Assembly: GCF_902829255.1 (NCBI RefSeq)
Contig: NZ_CADEPK010000051.1
Span: 1 to 53,583, forward strand
From: Metabacillus niabensis
Lineage (GTDB): Bacteria > Bacillota > Bacilli > Bacillales > Bacillaceae
Direction of reading: 5' to 3'
Length of the DNA stretch: 53,583 nt
Within the stretch, counting starts at the first letter, position 1. The number at the start of each line of letters is the position of its first letter. A program made the translations under genes and the position numbers. Below, piece after piece: positions 1-9,067 of the stretch. The notes under the pieces were generated by a model, which was given only the letters and a program-made list of their open reading frames with translations, had not been told where the DNA came from and did not search any database.

Positions 1-63
1 ATTGTTGGTAATATATAAGTACAAATATGAATGAGTAAATATTGTAACAGGGCTGGTGACTTA

Positions 64-828
64 ATGATTAAGGAAACTCGAATTAATAAGATTGAAGAGT
101 ATATAAAAGAAAATAAATCAGTATCCTTGGATGAATTAATGGAGGTATTTAGCGTTTCGAAAAACACAATCCGCCGAGATGTTCAGGAGCTGGTTGAAAG
201 AGGTGATTTTAAAAAGGTCTATGGGGGTGTTGCGGTAAATGATGATAGATCAGCAAAATTAGAATCCTTCCAAGATAGACAAGTCCGCAACAAAAAAGAG
301 AAGGAACTGATAGCAAAAGTAGCGGCTCAATTTATAGATGATGGGGATATTATTTTTGTTGACTCGGGAACGACAACAATTGAGCTTATTGAATTTATTA
401 AAAATAAAAGCGTAACGATCTTAACGAATAGCTTGAATTTTATCGTACATGCCATACCATATGAAAATTTAAATGTTATTTCAACAGGTGGGATTCTTGA
501 AAGAAAAACAAATTCCTTTGGGAGCATTAAATATATTGATTTGCTAAATGCGTATAATATAAAGAAGGCATTTATGGCTTCTACAGGAATCTCATTAACA
601 AATGGAGTAACAAATGCATCCCCATTTGAAAGCGAGCTCAAAACAGCTGTTGTGAATAGAAGCTTGGAAACATATTTGTTAATTGATCATGACAAATTTG
701 ATAAATATGGGCTCATGACTTACTGTACTTTGGATAAAATTAATTTTCTTATTACAGATGCAAAGCCGGAGCAAATTTACTTAGATTATCTTAGAAATCA
801 TAACATTAAGCTTATTATCCCAGATTAA
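64..828 (+). CDS. iolR: DeoR-family transcriptional repressor IolR
   Basis: Represses inositol catabolic genes; in B. subtilis the inducer is the pathway intermediate 2-deoxy-5-keto-gluconate 6-phosphate. The N-terminal 55 residues form a DeoR helix-turn-helix (VSKNTIRRDVQEL), followed by the sugar-phosphate-binding DeoRC domain with the typical DSGTTT segment. I start at the ATG at 64 (254 aa, IolR-like length, MIKETRINKI) because GGTGA lies just before it; the ATG at 31 has no ribosome site. TTGTTGGTAAT at 3-13 resembles the IolR half-sites found elsewhere in the window, so autoregulation is likely. The identification rests on family features plus the adjacent iol genes. Confidence 0.88.
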   Translation: MIKETRINKIEEYIKENKSVSLDELMEVFSVSKNTIRRDVQELVERGDFKKVYGGVAVNDDRSAKLESFQDRQVRNKKEKELIAKVAAQFIDDGDIIFVDSGTTTIELIEFIKNKSVTILTNSLNFIVHAIPYENLNVISTGGILERKTNSFGSIKYIDLLNAYNIKKAFMASTGISLTNGVTNASPFESELKTAVVNRSLETYLLIDHDKFDKYGLMTYCTLDKINFLITDAKPEQIYLDYLRNHNIKLIIPD

Positions 829-847
829 TTTTTTATCCATATTAAAG

Positions 848-873
848 GGCGAATGTTATTTTAGACATTCGCC
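848..873 (+). terminator. Hairpin downstream of iolR
   Basis: GGCGAATGT (848-856) pairs with ACATTCGCC (865-873), giving a 9-bp stem just after the iolR stop. The following stretch is only weakly T-rich (TAAAGCTTT), so this may be a weak terminator or an RNA-stabilising hairpin between the convergent genes iolR and iolH. Confidence 0.5.
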
Positions 874-921
874 TAAAGCTTTATAACAAAAATTCCTTCT
901 TAATTCCTCATGCTCTAACAC

Positions 922-953
922 AAAAAGGGAATGCAGCATAAACTGCTCTTCCC
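922..953 (-). terminator. Terminator of iolH
   Basis: On the minus strand GGGAAGAGCAG pairs with CTGCATTCCC and is followed by TTTTTGTG, about 20 nt after the iolH stop. This has the form of a rho-independent terminator. Confidence 0.7.
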
Positions 954-972
954 AATTAGTTAACTTTGTTTG

Positions 973-1836
973 TTATAGTCGAAGTCCTTCTTTTATCGAT
1001 TTCAAAGTTATTTCATTTGACCACTCAGGTTTATCTGGATAAGCGAAAACAGCATTAGTGACAATTCCATCAAACTTGATTTCTCTTAGCTTGCTATACA
1101 AAGCATCAAAATTGATTTCACCTTCACCAGGATTTAAATGTTGGTGGATCGTTACATTAGCTCCTGGTGGATTAACGATATAACGCAATCCAAATGCAGC
1201 TTTATGATTCATCGTATCAGCAATTAAAACATGTGCTAGCAAATCACCTGCTTCATCTATATGCTTTGCTACATCACCAATCCCATCATCATAGAAAAAG
1301 GCATGTGGTACGGAATAGACGAGCTTAATCCAATCTTTGTCAAGCGCACGAATCATCCTAATTGCTTCGATATTCAATTCAATAAAATCATTTGGATGTG
1401 ATTGAATATTTAGCTTAATCCCTTCCTTTTCAAAAACCGGAAAAAGCTCATCCATTGATTTTAAGAAGGCAGCTTCACTTTCGACTGGACGGCTTTTGTC
1501 TCCACTGAACTCAGTATTCATTAAGTCTACTTCTAACTCAGAAGTAATTTCAATACAGCGTTTCCAATTTTTCACGGCTGCTTGGCGTTCGGTTTCATCT
1601 GGCGAGGACCATTGCTGAACAGGGAGCACTGAAGAAATCTTAACACCAGCATCTGCACAATATCTTTTTAAATCTTTGATAAGCTGTTTATCAACTTTAG
1701 GATATTCATAAAACCAAATAAAATCTTTTCGTGGTGATAATTCTACCCATTCATATCCTAATCGAGCAACTGCATCAATCGTATCTTTTAAATTCGTATT
1801 ATCACGATAATGTGATGGATCGTACGCTAATCGCAT
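973..1836 (-). CDS. iolH: IolH-type sugar-phosphate isomerase/epimerase (TIM barrel)
   Basis: A 287-residue TIM-barrel protein of the xylose-isomerase-like (AP_endonuc_2) family. It opens with [12 protein letters not shown] and contains [16 protein letters not shown] and [10 protein letters not shown], which I recognise from B. subtilis IolH; that recognition is from memory. IolH is non-essential for inositol use in B. subtilis and its reaction is unproven. The ATG at 1836 is preceded by GAAGGAAGTG. It is a one-gene unit behind its own cre/IolR promoter, separated from iolI by about 250 bp. It could instead be an uncharacterised epimerase acting on an inositol-derived ketose. Confidence 0.68.
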   Translation of the reverse strand: MRLAYDPSHYRDNTNLKDTIDAVARLGYEWVELSPRKDFIWFYEYPKVDKQLIKDLKRYCADAGVKISSVLPVQQWSSPDETERQAAVKNWKRCIEITSELEVDLMNTEFSGDKSRPVESEAAFLKSMDELFPVFEKEGIKLNIQSHPNDFIELNIEAIRMIRALDKDWIKLVYSVPHAFFYDDGIGDVAKHIDEAGDLLAHVLIADTMNHKAAFGLRYIVNPPGANVTIHQHLNPGEGEINFDALYSKLREIKFDGIVTNAVFAYPDKPEWSNEITLKSIKEGLRL

Positions 1837-1897
1837 TAGATTTTCACTTCCTTCTTATAAATATAGTTTCATATAATCTTATAAACAAAATGTAATG

Positions 1898-1919
1898 TAT
1901 TGATTAACTTTTGGTGATA
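1898..1919 (-). promoter_or_regulatory. Tandem 11-bp IolR-type operator (iolH)
   Basis: Two 11-bp direct repeats, TATTGATTAAC and TTTTGGTGATA, lie from about +5 to +26 of the predicted iolH transcript. They match the repeat form and spacing seen upstream of iolE and iolA. Assignment to IolR is by context and by resemblance to B. subtilis IolR sites (CCAA-rich tandem repeats on the other strand). Confidence 0.65.
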
Positions 1920-1930
1920 TGTATGCCTCG

Positions 1931-1959
1931 ATCATAATATCAAAAACGCTTACAGTCAA
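1931..1959 (-). promoter_or_regulatory. Sigma-A promoter of iolH with cre-like site in spacer
   Basis: On the minus strand: -35 TTGACT (1954-1959), 17-bp spacer, -10 TATGAT (1931-1936). The spacer carries TGTAAGCGTTTTTG (1941-1954), a CcpA cre-like sequence. The leader to the iolH start is about 90 nt. Confidence 0.75.
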
Positions 1960-2089
1960 TATTTTCTGAAAAATCCAATTAGAAAAGCAGTTTAATAGAT
2001 TTTAAATATTATTAATACGAGCTAAACAATAGAATGACCAAGAAGAATATAAAGGAAAACTCTTTTTGAGTTACCCATACTTTTAGTAT

Positions 2090-2947
2090 TTATCGGCTTA
2101 TTCCAACTGATCCAATCTCAAAATATTTTGAAACGACATTAAGGGTTGTTTCTTTTGCTTTTTTAATCGTTTCTTCAGCTTCTAATTGATAATATTCAGG
2201 ACGGAATAATTCGATTGATACAACATCTGAAAAGCCTATTTCTTTCAATGTTGATAATATGCCATCTAAATCGATAGCACCTTGCCCTGGCCATAAACGA
2301 TCCTCATCTGTTAAAAAGCCAATAGGGAAATCCTCAGTATCATCAATATGCAAAATAAAGATTTTCGAGGAATCTGCCTTTTTTAAATCCTCTATATTTG
2401 AACCCATTGCATGGAAATGGAAACAATCAAGAACAAGACCTACGTTATCGCGATTTACCGCTTCTACAATCTCATATGCTTGAGCAAATGTATTAACTGT
2501 ACATTTTGGGTGTCCGACAAATTCTAAAGCAATTTTTATTCCATACGGCTCTGCTAAGCTTGATAATTCAGTAAGAACCTCTAGACAGCTGGTTTTTATA
2601 TCCTCTTTAAGAATTTTCTCTTCGGTAACTAGTGGAACCGCAACTATATATTTAATACCTATTTTCTTACCTAATTCCAACATCTCAGTAAATTGTGAAA
2701 TAATTTCCTTATATCCCTCTTCATCGCGATTATTAAAAAATACAAGGGCATTAAGCGCTAATGGCTTTATGTGATGGGTTTGAAAGTAAGTTACTAACTC
2801 TTCAATAGAATGCTCCTCTAAATATTCAGGTAATTTATCCATTGAGCGAATTTCAATAAAATCGTATCCATGTTTTTCGCAATATTCTAGGTCTTTTATA
2901 AGGTTGGAATTTTCTAAAGTAGTCGCTTGATTAAAGCATAATTTCAT
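2090..2947 (-). CDS. iolI: Inosose isomerase IolI
   Basis: Interconverts 2-keto-myo-inositol and 1-keto-D-chiro-inositol, letting D-chiro-inositol enter the pathway. The TIM-barrel protein closely matches B. subtilis IolI (for example NNRDEEGYKEII, EFVGHPKCTVNTF, DDTEDFPIGFLTDEDR). The four metal-ligand positions of the IolI fold are present: Glu142, Asp174, His200 and Glu246. I chose the ATG at 2947 (285 aa) because GGGG lies 9 nt upstream and the protein then begins MKLCFNQATT as in IolI; a longer frame to 2968 adds seven unlikely residues. About nine extra residues extend the C terminus. It is the last gene of iolE-T-G-I. Confidence 0.92.
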   Translation of the reverse strand: MKLCFNQATTLENSNLIKDLEYCEKHGYDFIEIRSMDKLPEYLEEHSIEELVTYFQTHHIKPLALNALVFFNNRDEEGYKEIISQFTEMLELGKKIGIKYIVAVPLVTEEKILKEDIKTSCLEVLTELSSLAEPYGIKIALEFVGHPKCTVNTFAQAYEIVEAVNRDNVGLVLDCFHFHAMGSNIEDLKKADSSKIFILHIDDTEDFPIGFLTDEDRLWPGQGAIDLDGILSTLKEIGFSDVVSIELFRPEYYQLEAEETIKKAKETTLNVVSKYFEIGSVGISR

Positions 2948-3008
2948 CTCAATCATCCCCAATTCCATTTTTTCTCATAACTGCTTTCCGTTTTTTAATC
3001 CTCATTTA

Positions 3009-4112
<1,104 letters not shown>

Positions 4113-4118
4113 TTACTA

Positions 4119-5567
4119 TTATAAGTTAGGATTTTCCACCTGTTCATTAACAGCTGGTTTAAGCTTATTCGATTTGTAAGTTCTAAAGTATTGTTCGAGC
4201 TGTTCAAGCGATTTTCCTTTTGTCTCTGGTAAACATTTAAATACAAATGTAATAGCACCAATACCAAATACTGCAAAAATAAAGAATGTTGTGGAAAGAC
4301 CAACTGCATTAAGTAGGATAGGAAATGAAAACCCCACGAGAAAGTTTGTAATCCAAAGACAGAAAACCGTAACTCCCATTCCTATCCCTCTTAACCTTAA
4401 TGGGAAAATTTCAGATAACATTAGCCATGTAACAGGTGAGATTGCTCCTTGTTGAAATGTAAGGAATGTAACGGTCAAACTTAATACGACAATAGGAAGT
4501 ATTGCCGAACCATTTAATACAAATGAGAATACTCCTATAAGTGTTAATGCTATAGTAGTCCCAATCAAGCCTACAATAAGCATTGGACGCCTTCCAACCT
4601 TGCCTAGTAACCAAATACCAACAAAAGTAGCTAAAACTGAAATGACCCCATTTGCAATATTCGCTATTAAGGCAGCATCTGTTGAAAAACCTGACTCTTG
4701 TAAAATTTGCGTACCGTAATACATTATCGAGTTAACACCAGTTATTTGCTGAACAATCGCAATTCCGATACCAATCAACAAAATTCTTCGGACCCACGAT
4801 ATATTTAAATCTTTAAAGGTTGCTTGAGAAATATTTGATTCCTGTGCAAGATTATCTTGAATTTCTTTAAGCTCAGATTCCGCCTTATCCGCCTGACGAA
4901 TTTGTTGAAGAACGCGAAGTGCCTCACCAATTTTCCCCTTTGATGCGAGCCAACGGGGACTTTCTGGAACAATTCTCATTCCAAACCATAATAAAACAGC
5001 AGGTAATGAAGCAATTACAAGCATCCAACGCCAAACATTAGCAGATTCTTGACCAATTGTATTACCAAGAATTGCATTAAACGTAAATGCTAACAATTGA
5101 CCGGTAACAATCATTAGCTCATTTTGGGTAACCATTCTCCCCCGATTCTCAGCTGGTGACATTTCCGCTAAAAAGGCTGGGACCATAACTGACGCCGCTC
5201 CAACAGCTAACCCTAGTAAAAAGCGACATATAATCATTACTGTTGCTGTAGGTGAAATTGCACAACCTATCGTAGCGAAGAAAAATAGTAACGCAAGATT
5301 AAGAATCATTTTACGGCGACCAAATCTATCTGATAATCTTCCACCAAAAACTGCTCCAAATGCTGCTCCAAAAAGCAATGAACTTGTAACAAGTCCTTCT
5401 ATTACAGGTGTAAGATTCAGTTCATCTGGCCGTGCCATAAAAGGTAATGCACCATTAATTACACCTGTATCATATCCAAAAAGTAATCCTCCGAATGTTG
5501 ATATAATCGTTATTTTACGTAATGCCCTTTTTTGTTCTCCTTTATTAACTCCGATTTGATTATTCAT
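4119..5567 (-). CDS. iolT: Major myo-inositol transporter IolT (MFS, sugar porter)
   Basis: Proton-coupled inositol importer of the sugar-porter branch of the major facilitator superfamily, 482 aa with about 12 membrane helices. Signatures include GGLLFGYDTGVINGA near residue 26, the RFGRR loop between helices 2 and 3, PESPRWL in the central loop, and PETKG near the C terminus. It reads as a close match to B. subtilis IolT (for example VPAFLAEMSP, FPLRLRG). In B. subtilis iolT lies outside the iol operon; here it sits between iolE and iolG, so uptake is co-expressed with the first two enzymes. GGGGG and AGG precede the ATG. Confidence 0.92.
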   Translation of the reverse strand: MNNQIGVNKGEQKRALRKITIISTFGGLLFGYDTGVINGALPFMARPDELNLTPVIEGLVTSSLLFGAAFGAVFGGRLSDRFGRRKMILNLALLFFFATIGCAISPTATVMIICRFLLGLAVGAASVMVPAFLAEMSPAENRGRMVTQNELMIVTGQLLAFTFNAILGNTIGQESANVWRWMLVIASLPAVLLWFGMRIVPESPRWLASKGKIGEALRVLQQIRQADKAESELKEIQDNLAQESNISQATFKDLNISWVRRILLIGIGIAIVQQITGVNSIMYYGTQILQESGFSTDAALIANIANGVISVLATFVGIWLLGKVGRRPMLIVGLIGTTIALTLIGVFSFVLNGSAILPIVVLSLTVTFLTFQQGAISPVTWLMLSEIFPLRLRGIGMGVTVFCLWITNFLVGFSFPILLNAVGLSTTFFIFAVFGIGAITFVFKCLPETKGKSLEQLEQYFRTYKSNKLKPAVNEQVENPNL

Positions 5568-5594
5568 TCCTTTATCCCCCCAAGGAGCACTTTA

Positions 5595-6509
5595 TTAATT
5601 ACTCATTAATGCATTGTTCTTGATGCTCATTAACTTTTCATCAATATATCCCCGGGCCATTAAAGCATACTCTAAAGGATGTGCGATCTGTGGGTCTTGT
5701 TCAGCTTCAACGACAATCCAGCCATGATAATTTGAATTTATTAGCTTTTTATATACCTTTGTAAAATCAATACATCCATCTCCAGGTACAGTAAACATTC
5801 CAGCCAAAAAGGATTGTTGAAATGATTTCCCAATTTTTTCACATTGTTCTTTTACATTTTGACGAACATCTTTGAAATGGACGTGCTTGATCCGTGTAAT
5901 ATGCTTATCAAGTATTGCTAAATAATCACCATCAGATACAAAAATATGACCAGTATCATACAATAAATGCACATACTGTGAATCGGTATTTTCCATTAGT
6001 CTATCAACCTCTTCTTTTGTCTGGATTCCTGTTCCCATATGATGGTGATAAACTAATTTTAAATCATACTGATTTGCAATTTTCCCTAATTCATTTAAGC
6101 CCTCACATAGACGTTCCCATTCTTCATCAGTAAAACAAGGCTTGTTGGCAAACACATTCTGCACTGTCCCTTGAACACTGTATGTTTGCTCTGATACAAC
6201 CGCAACATTTGCATGAACCTCTTTTAAATACTGACAATGCTCATGGAACAATTGAGACACACTTACTAAACCGTCTCGAATAATAAAACTACTAAACCAT
6301 TTCCCGGCAATTTTTAAGTTTCGAAGCTTTAATTCCTTGTTAAGAACTTTAGGTTCAGGAAAAAAACCACCAACTTCTGTTCCTTCAAAACCAGCAACTA
6401 CAATGTCACTCAATAAATGTGAAAGTGTATTTCCTGCACCGATTTCTGGGATATCATCATTTCTCCAGCCAATTGGAGCAATTCCCCATGTAATCCTCTG
6501 TTTACTCAA
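5595..6509 (-). CDS. iolE: Inosose dehydratase IolE (TTG start)
   Basis: Dehydrates 2-keto-myo-inositol to 3D-(3,5/4)-trihydroxycyclohexane-1,2-dione. The sequence matches IolE throughout ([63 protein letters not shown]) and belongs to the xylose-isomerase-like TIM barrels. I place the start at the TTG at 6509 (304 aa): GGGGGAGG lies 5 nt upstream and the protein then aligns with the B. subtilis N terminus. The ATG at 6569 would add 20 residues absent from the family and has no ribosome site. First gene of iolE-T-G-I. Confidence 0.92.
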   Translation of the reverse strand: MSKQRITWGIAPIGWRNDDIPEIGAGNTLSHLLSDIVVAGFEGTEVGGFFPEPKVLNKELKLRNLKIAGKWFSSFIIRDGLVSVSQLFHEHCQYLKEVHANVAVVSEQTYSVQGTVQNVFANKPCFTDEEWERLCEGLNELGKIANQYDLKLVYHHHMGTGIQTKEEVDRLMENTDSQYVHLLYDTGHIFVSDGDYLAILDKHITRIKHVHFKDVRQNVKEQCEKIGKSFQQSFLAGMFTVPGDGCIDFTKVYKKLINSNYHGWIVVEAEQDPQIAHPLEYALMARGYIDEKLMSIKNNALMSN

Positions 6510-6683
6510 TGCAACCTCCCCCTTCGATTTAGTATAAGTGCTTTCAAATTGCGGAATTATTTTTTTCAAAGTTTGAGATAAGTAGCATCTTATGTAATAA
6601 GCTTTTAATCTATTTTTCCTTTCGTTATTTTTTTCAATACCTCCATTCCTATTTTAGTTTAATATAGTTAACATTTTATTAGT

Positions 6684-6705
6684 TGTTGGTTAACTATTGG
6701 TTATC
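6684..6705 (-). promoter_or_regulatory. Tandem 11-bp IolR-type operator (iolE)
   Basis: TGTTGGTTAAC (6684-6694) and TATTGGTTATC (6695-6705) are adjacent 11-bp repeats covering about +3 to +24 of the iolE transcript. A further AGTTAAC element ends at 6672, two 11-bp periods away, so the array may be longer. Confidence 0.72.
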
Positions 6706-6714
6706 TATGTGTAA

Positions 6715-6743
6715 ATAATAATATTAAAAACGCTTTCAGTCAA
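6715..6743 (-). promoter_or_regulatory. Sigma-A promoter of iolE-T-G-I with cre-like site
   Basis: Minus strand: TTGACT (6738-6743), 17 bp, TATTAT (6715-6720). The spacer carries TGAAAGCGTTTTTA (6725-6738), a near-consensus cre for CcpA. The leader to the iolE TTG start is about 200 nt. Together with the terminator below, this fills most of the gap between iolE and the MFS gene. Confidence 0.78.
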
Positions 6744-6847
6744 TTATTTTTTTGAAATTCGTTCAAAAAAATTACTCAACTTTTACTCAACAAGCACCAT
6801 TGCAATTCTCAATTCTTCATCAAACTAGATTATTTCTTGCATGTAAA

Positions 6848-6881
6848 ACAAAAAACTATTCTCCACGTTCAGAGAATAGTT
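6848..6881 (-). terminator. Strong terminator of the iolA unit
   Basis: AACTATTCTC (6854-6863) and GAGAATAGTT (6872-6881) form a perfect 10-bp stem, followed on the minus strand by TTTTTTG. It lies 9 nt after the MFS gene stop. Confidence 0.9.
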
Positions 6882-6889
6882 ATATTCCA

Positions 6890-8095
6890 TCAGCTTTTTG
6901 ATTCTGTTCGTGAGGATATGAACTCTTTTGAATAGACCATCCGCTTGCTTGGACTCCATTGCCAAACTAAATACGTGGCGATCAAGCCTAAACATCCGAC
7001 AAAGTAAAACCCTACTTTCATACTAAATAGCGAATTGACAATTCCAGTACATAACGGCCCTAAACAAATACCAATTGCATATATTGCCTGATAAGCACCC
7101 ATTGCGGTAGCTCTCTTTTCTTTCGCAATTTTTTCAATTGCTAGCCCTAGTAATAGCGGAAAAATAATTCCAAGGAAAAATCCTTTTACCCCCTGAACAA
7201 CTAGAAATATCCCCTTCGATTCGATAAACGGGATGATGAACGTTGTAGGTGCTGCATAAAGAAATGCCAGCTGTAATGCCCGCCATTCTCCTATCCGAGG
7301 AATAAGAATTCTCCCCATAAAAAGCGTGGCAATAGCATGTGGAATCATAAATACGATGACATTCCAGGTTATTTCACTTGTACTAAATCCAATTGACAAC
7401 GCATAATTAGAAGTAAATCCAAACACTGTAGAAAAAATCATACTATGTGCCAATATTGAAAGCACTGAAACTTTCAACAAAGAAGGCTCTTTAATAATAG
7501 CAATAGCATCCTTTAAACTGAATGCTTCCATAGTTATGGCATTTTTATATTCTGTAATGAAAAAGGAAAGTATCATACCGACTAAACTAAATATGCTACC
7601 AATTATAAAAGGCGCCCTCCAGCCCCATTCATCTACAAGATATCCACTAAAGCTCATTCCTAATAATTGAGCGAGCACAACTATAAATGAAATCGTCCCC
7701 ATCGCTTTATGAACGTGTTTATCGTCATAAAAGGTTGGAAATAAGACGGTAAACACTACCCAAGAGGAAGCTGATAATCCTGCTAAAGAACGCGCTAAAA
7801 AGATCATCCAAAGATTTTCAGTAAGAAGATAAATTAGACAACTAAGAAAGCTCGAAAACATTCCAAAAATAATAAAAGGCTTTCTATATTTCACAAGGTC
7901 TGATATGATTCCAATCGGCAGTCTGCACAAAAGTTGTAATAATCCATAGCTGCTTAGTACGATTCCAATAAAGGAATATTGCCCTCCAATTGATTCCATA
8001 TAAGGTGATAAAATAGGAACATAAATAAAATGAGGAAACCATAATAAAAAAGAGATGATGATAAATAAGTATTTAGTCGATTGTTTTCTTTCCAA
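6890..8095 (-). CDS. MFS transporter at the end of the iol operon
   Basis: About 401 residues with around 12 predicted membrane helices, from the major facilitator superfamily (drug:H+ antiporter-like; RLPIGIISDLVKYRKP in the helix 2-3 loop). I propose the TTG at 8095 as start (GGAAGTG about 8 nt upstream); the frame is open to a TTG at 8116. It occupies the position where B. subtilis has the minor inositol transporter gene iolF, but I cannot match it to IolF, so no symbol is given. It lies between a terminator after iolJ and a stronger one after itself, with no clear promoter of its own, so expression probably depends on read-through. Substrate unknown; inositol isomer uptake or efflux of an intermediate are both possible. 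Confidence 0.75.
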   Translation of the reverse strand: MERKQSTKYLFIIISFLLWFPHFIYVPILSPYMESIGGQYSFIGIVLSSYGLLQLLCRLPIGIISDLVKYRKPFIIFGMFSSFLSCLIYLLTENLWMIFLARSLAGLSASSWVVFTVLFPTFYDDKHVHKAMGTISFIVVLAQLLGMSFSGYLVDEWGWRAPFIIGSIFSLVGMILSFFITEYKNAITMEAFSLKDAIAIIKEPSLLKVSVLSILAHSMIFSTVFGFTSNYALSIGFSTSEITWNVIVFMIPHAIATLFMGRILIPRIGEWRALQLAFLYAAPTTFIIPFIESKGIFLVVQGVKGFFLGIIFPLLLGLAIEKIAKEKRATAMGAYQAIYAIGICLGPLCTGIVNSLFSMKVGFYFVGCLGLIATYLVWQWSPSKRMVYSKEFISSRTESKS

Positions 8096-8125
8096 CCTGT
8101 CATCACTTCCAATCAAGATGCATAC

Positions 8126-8163
8126 AAAAAAAGAGAGTGAATGCCTTAATCGCTAACACCCTC
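8126..8163 (-). terminator. Terminator between iolJ and the MFS gene
   Basis: On the minus strand GAGGGTG pairs with CACTCTC (one G-U pair) and runs into TTTTTTT, starting about 8 nt after the iolJ stop. It should separate, at least partly, the iolA-J messages from the MFS gene. Confidence 0.68.
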
Positions 8164-8170
8164 ATCTAGT

Positions 8171-9040
8171 TTATGCTTTATGATTTGATCCAAATTCCCT
8201 AATCTTAGCTTTAACCGTTTCCTTTACTGCTTCTTTTCCATGTATCATAATTGAACGAGCATCATATATGTCTTGATCATTTTCTAAAACATTTCGTATA
8301 GCCGCAGTCCACGCCTGTAAGCATTCTGTATTTACATTTATTTTGGCATGACCAAGCTCGATTGTTTTTTGGATTTGGTAAAGAGGAATTCCCGATCCAC
8401 CGTGCAGTACTAAAGGTATATTGATTAAATCAGCTATTTCCTTCATTTCTGCAAAGCCTAATTTTGGTTCACCTTGGTATGGTCCATGGACGGATCCAAG
8501 CGCCGCTGCTAACGCGTCTATTCCTGTTTCTTCAACAATCCGGCTACAATGAACCGGATCAGCATATTGAATTCCACCGATCATTCCATCCTCATTTCCG
8601 CCAACTGTACCAACCTCTGCTTCAACAGATACTCCACGAGGTCTTGCATATTCAACGACTTCCTTTGTCATAGCAATATTTTCTTCTATTGAAAAGTGCG
8701 AGCCATCAATCATAACAGATGTATAACCAGCATCAATTGCTTCCTTACATCTTTCTACACTTGTACCATGATCCAGATGCAAGGCAACTGGAACTGTAAT
8801 CCCTTTATTCTCTACAAGTTGACGAACAACGGTAGAAATAAGATGAAATCCACCTAAATAGTCTACAAGTCTATCAGATGATGCAACAATAACAGGTGCC
8901 TGCTCTTCCTGTGCCGCTTCTAATATAGCCTCCACCCATTGGAAGCTATTCATATTAAATTGACCGATCGCATACTTTCCTTCTCTTGCTTTAGTGAGCA
9001 TCTTTTTCATTGATACTAGCTTCGTAGATGTTGTTAACAT
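8171..9040 (-). CDS. iolJ: 6-Phospho-5-dehydro-2-deoxy-D-gluconate aldolase IolJ
   Basis: Class II aldolase that cleaves 2-deoxy-5-keto-D-gluconate 6-phosphate to dihydroxyacetone phosphate and malonic semialdehyde. The 289-aa protein has the class II fructose-bisphosphate-aldolase fold: Asp90 and zinc ligand His91 (HLDHG), the VEAEVG acidic segment at 139-144, zinc ligands His185 (SVHG) and His213 (LHGGSG), and NVNTE for phosphate binding. Position within iolABCD-J and resemblance to B. subtilis IolJ (GQFNMN, DRLVDYLGG) separate it from a glycolytic or tagatose aldolase. Confidence 0.9.
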   Translation of the reverse strand: MLTTSTKLVSMKKMLTKAREGKYAIGQFNMNSFQWVEAILEAAQEEQAPVIVASSDRLVDYLGGFHLISTVVRQLVENKGITVPVALHLDHGTSVERCKEAIDAGYTSVMIDGSHFSIEENIAMTKEVVEYARPRGVSVEAEVGTVGGNEDGMIGGIQYADPVHCSRIVEETGIDALAAALGSVHGPYQGEPKLGFAEMKEIADLINIPLVLHGGSGIPLYQIQKTIELGHAKINVNTECLQAWTAAIRNVLENDQDIYDARSIMIHGKEAVKETVKAKIREFGSNHKA

Positions 9041-9067
9041 GTAAATTCATCACCTCGCTTTTCTCAT

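Noticed and set aside
2056-2072. Small hairpin AACTC/GAGTT after iolI as terminator
   Set aside because: Only a 5-bp stem with a poor T-run; too weak to list as a feature.
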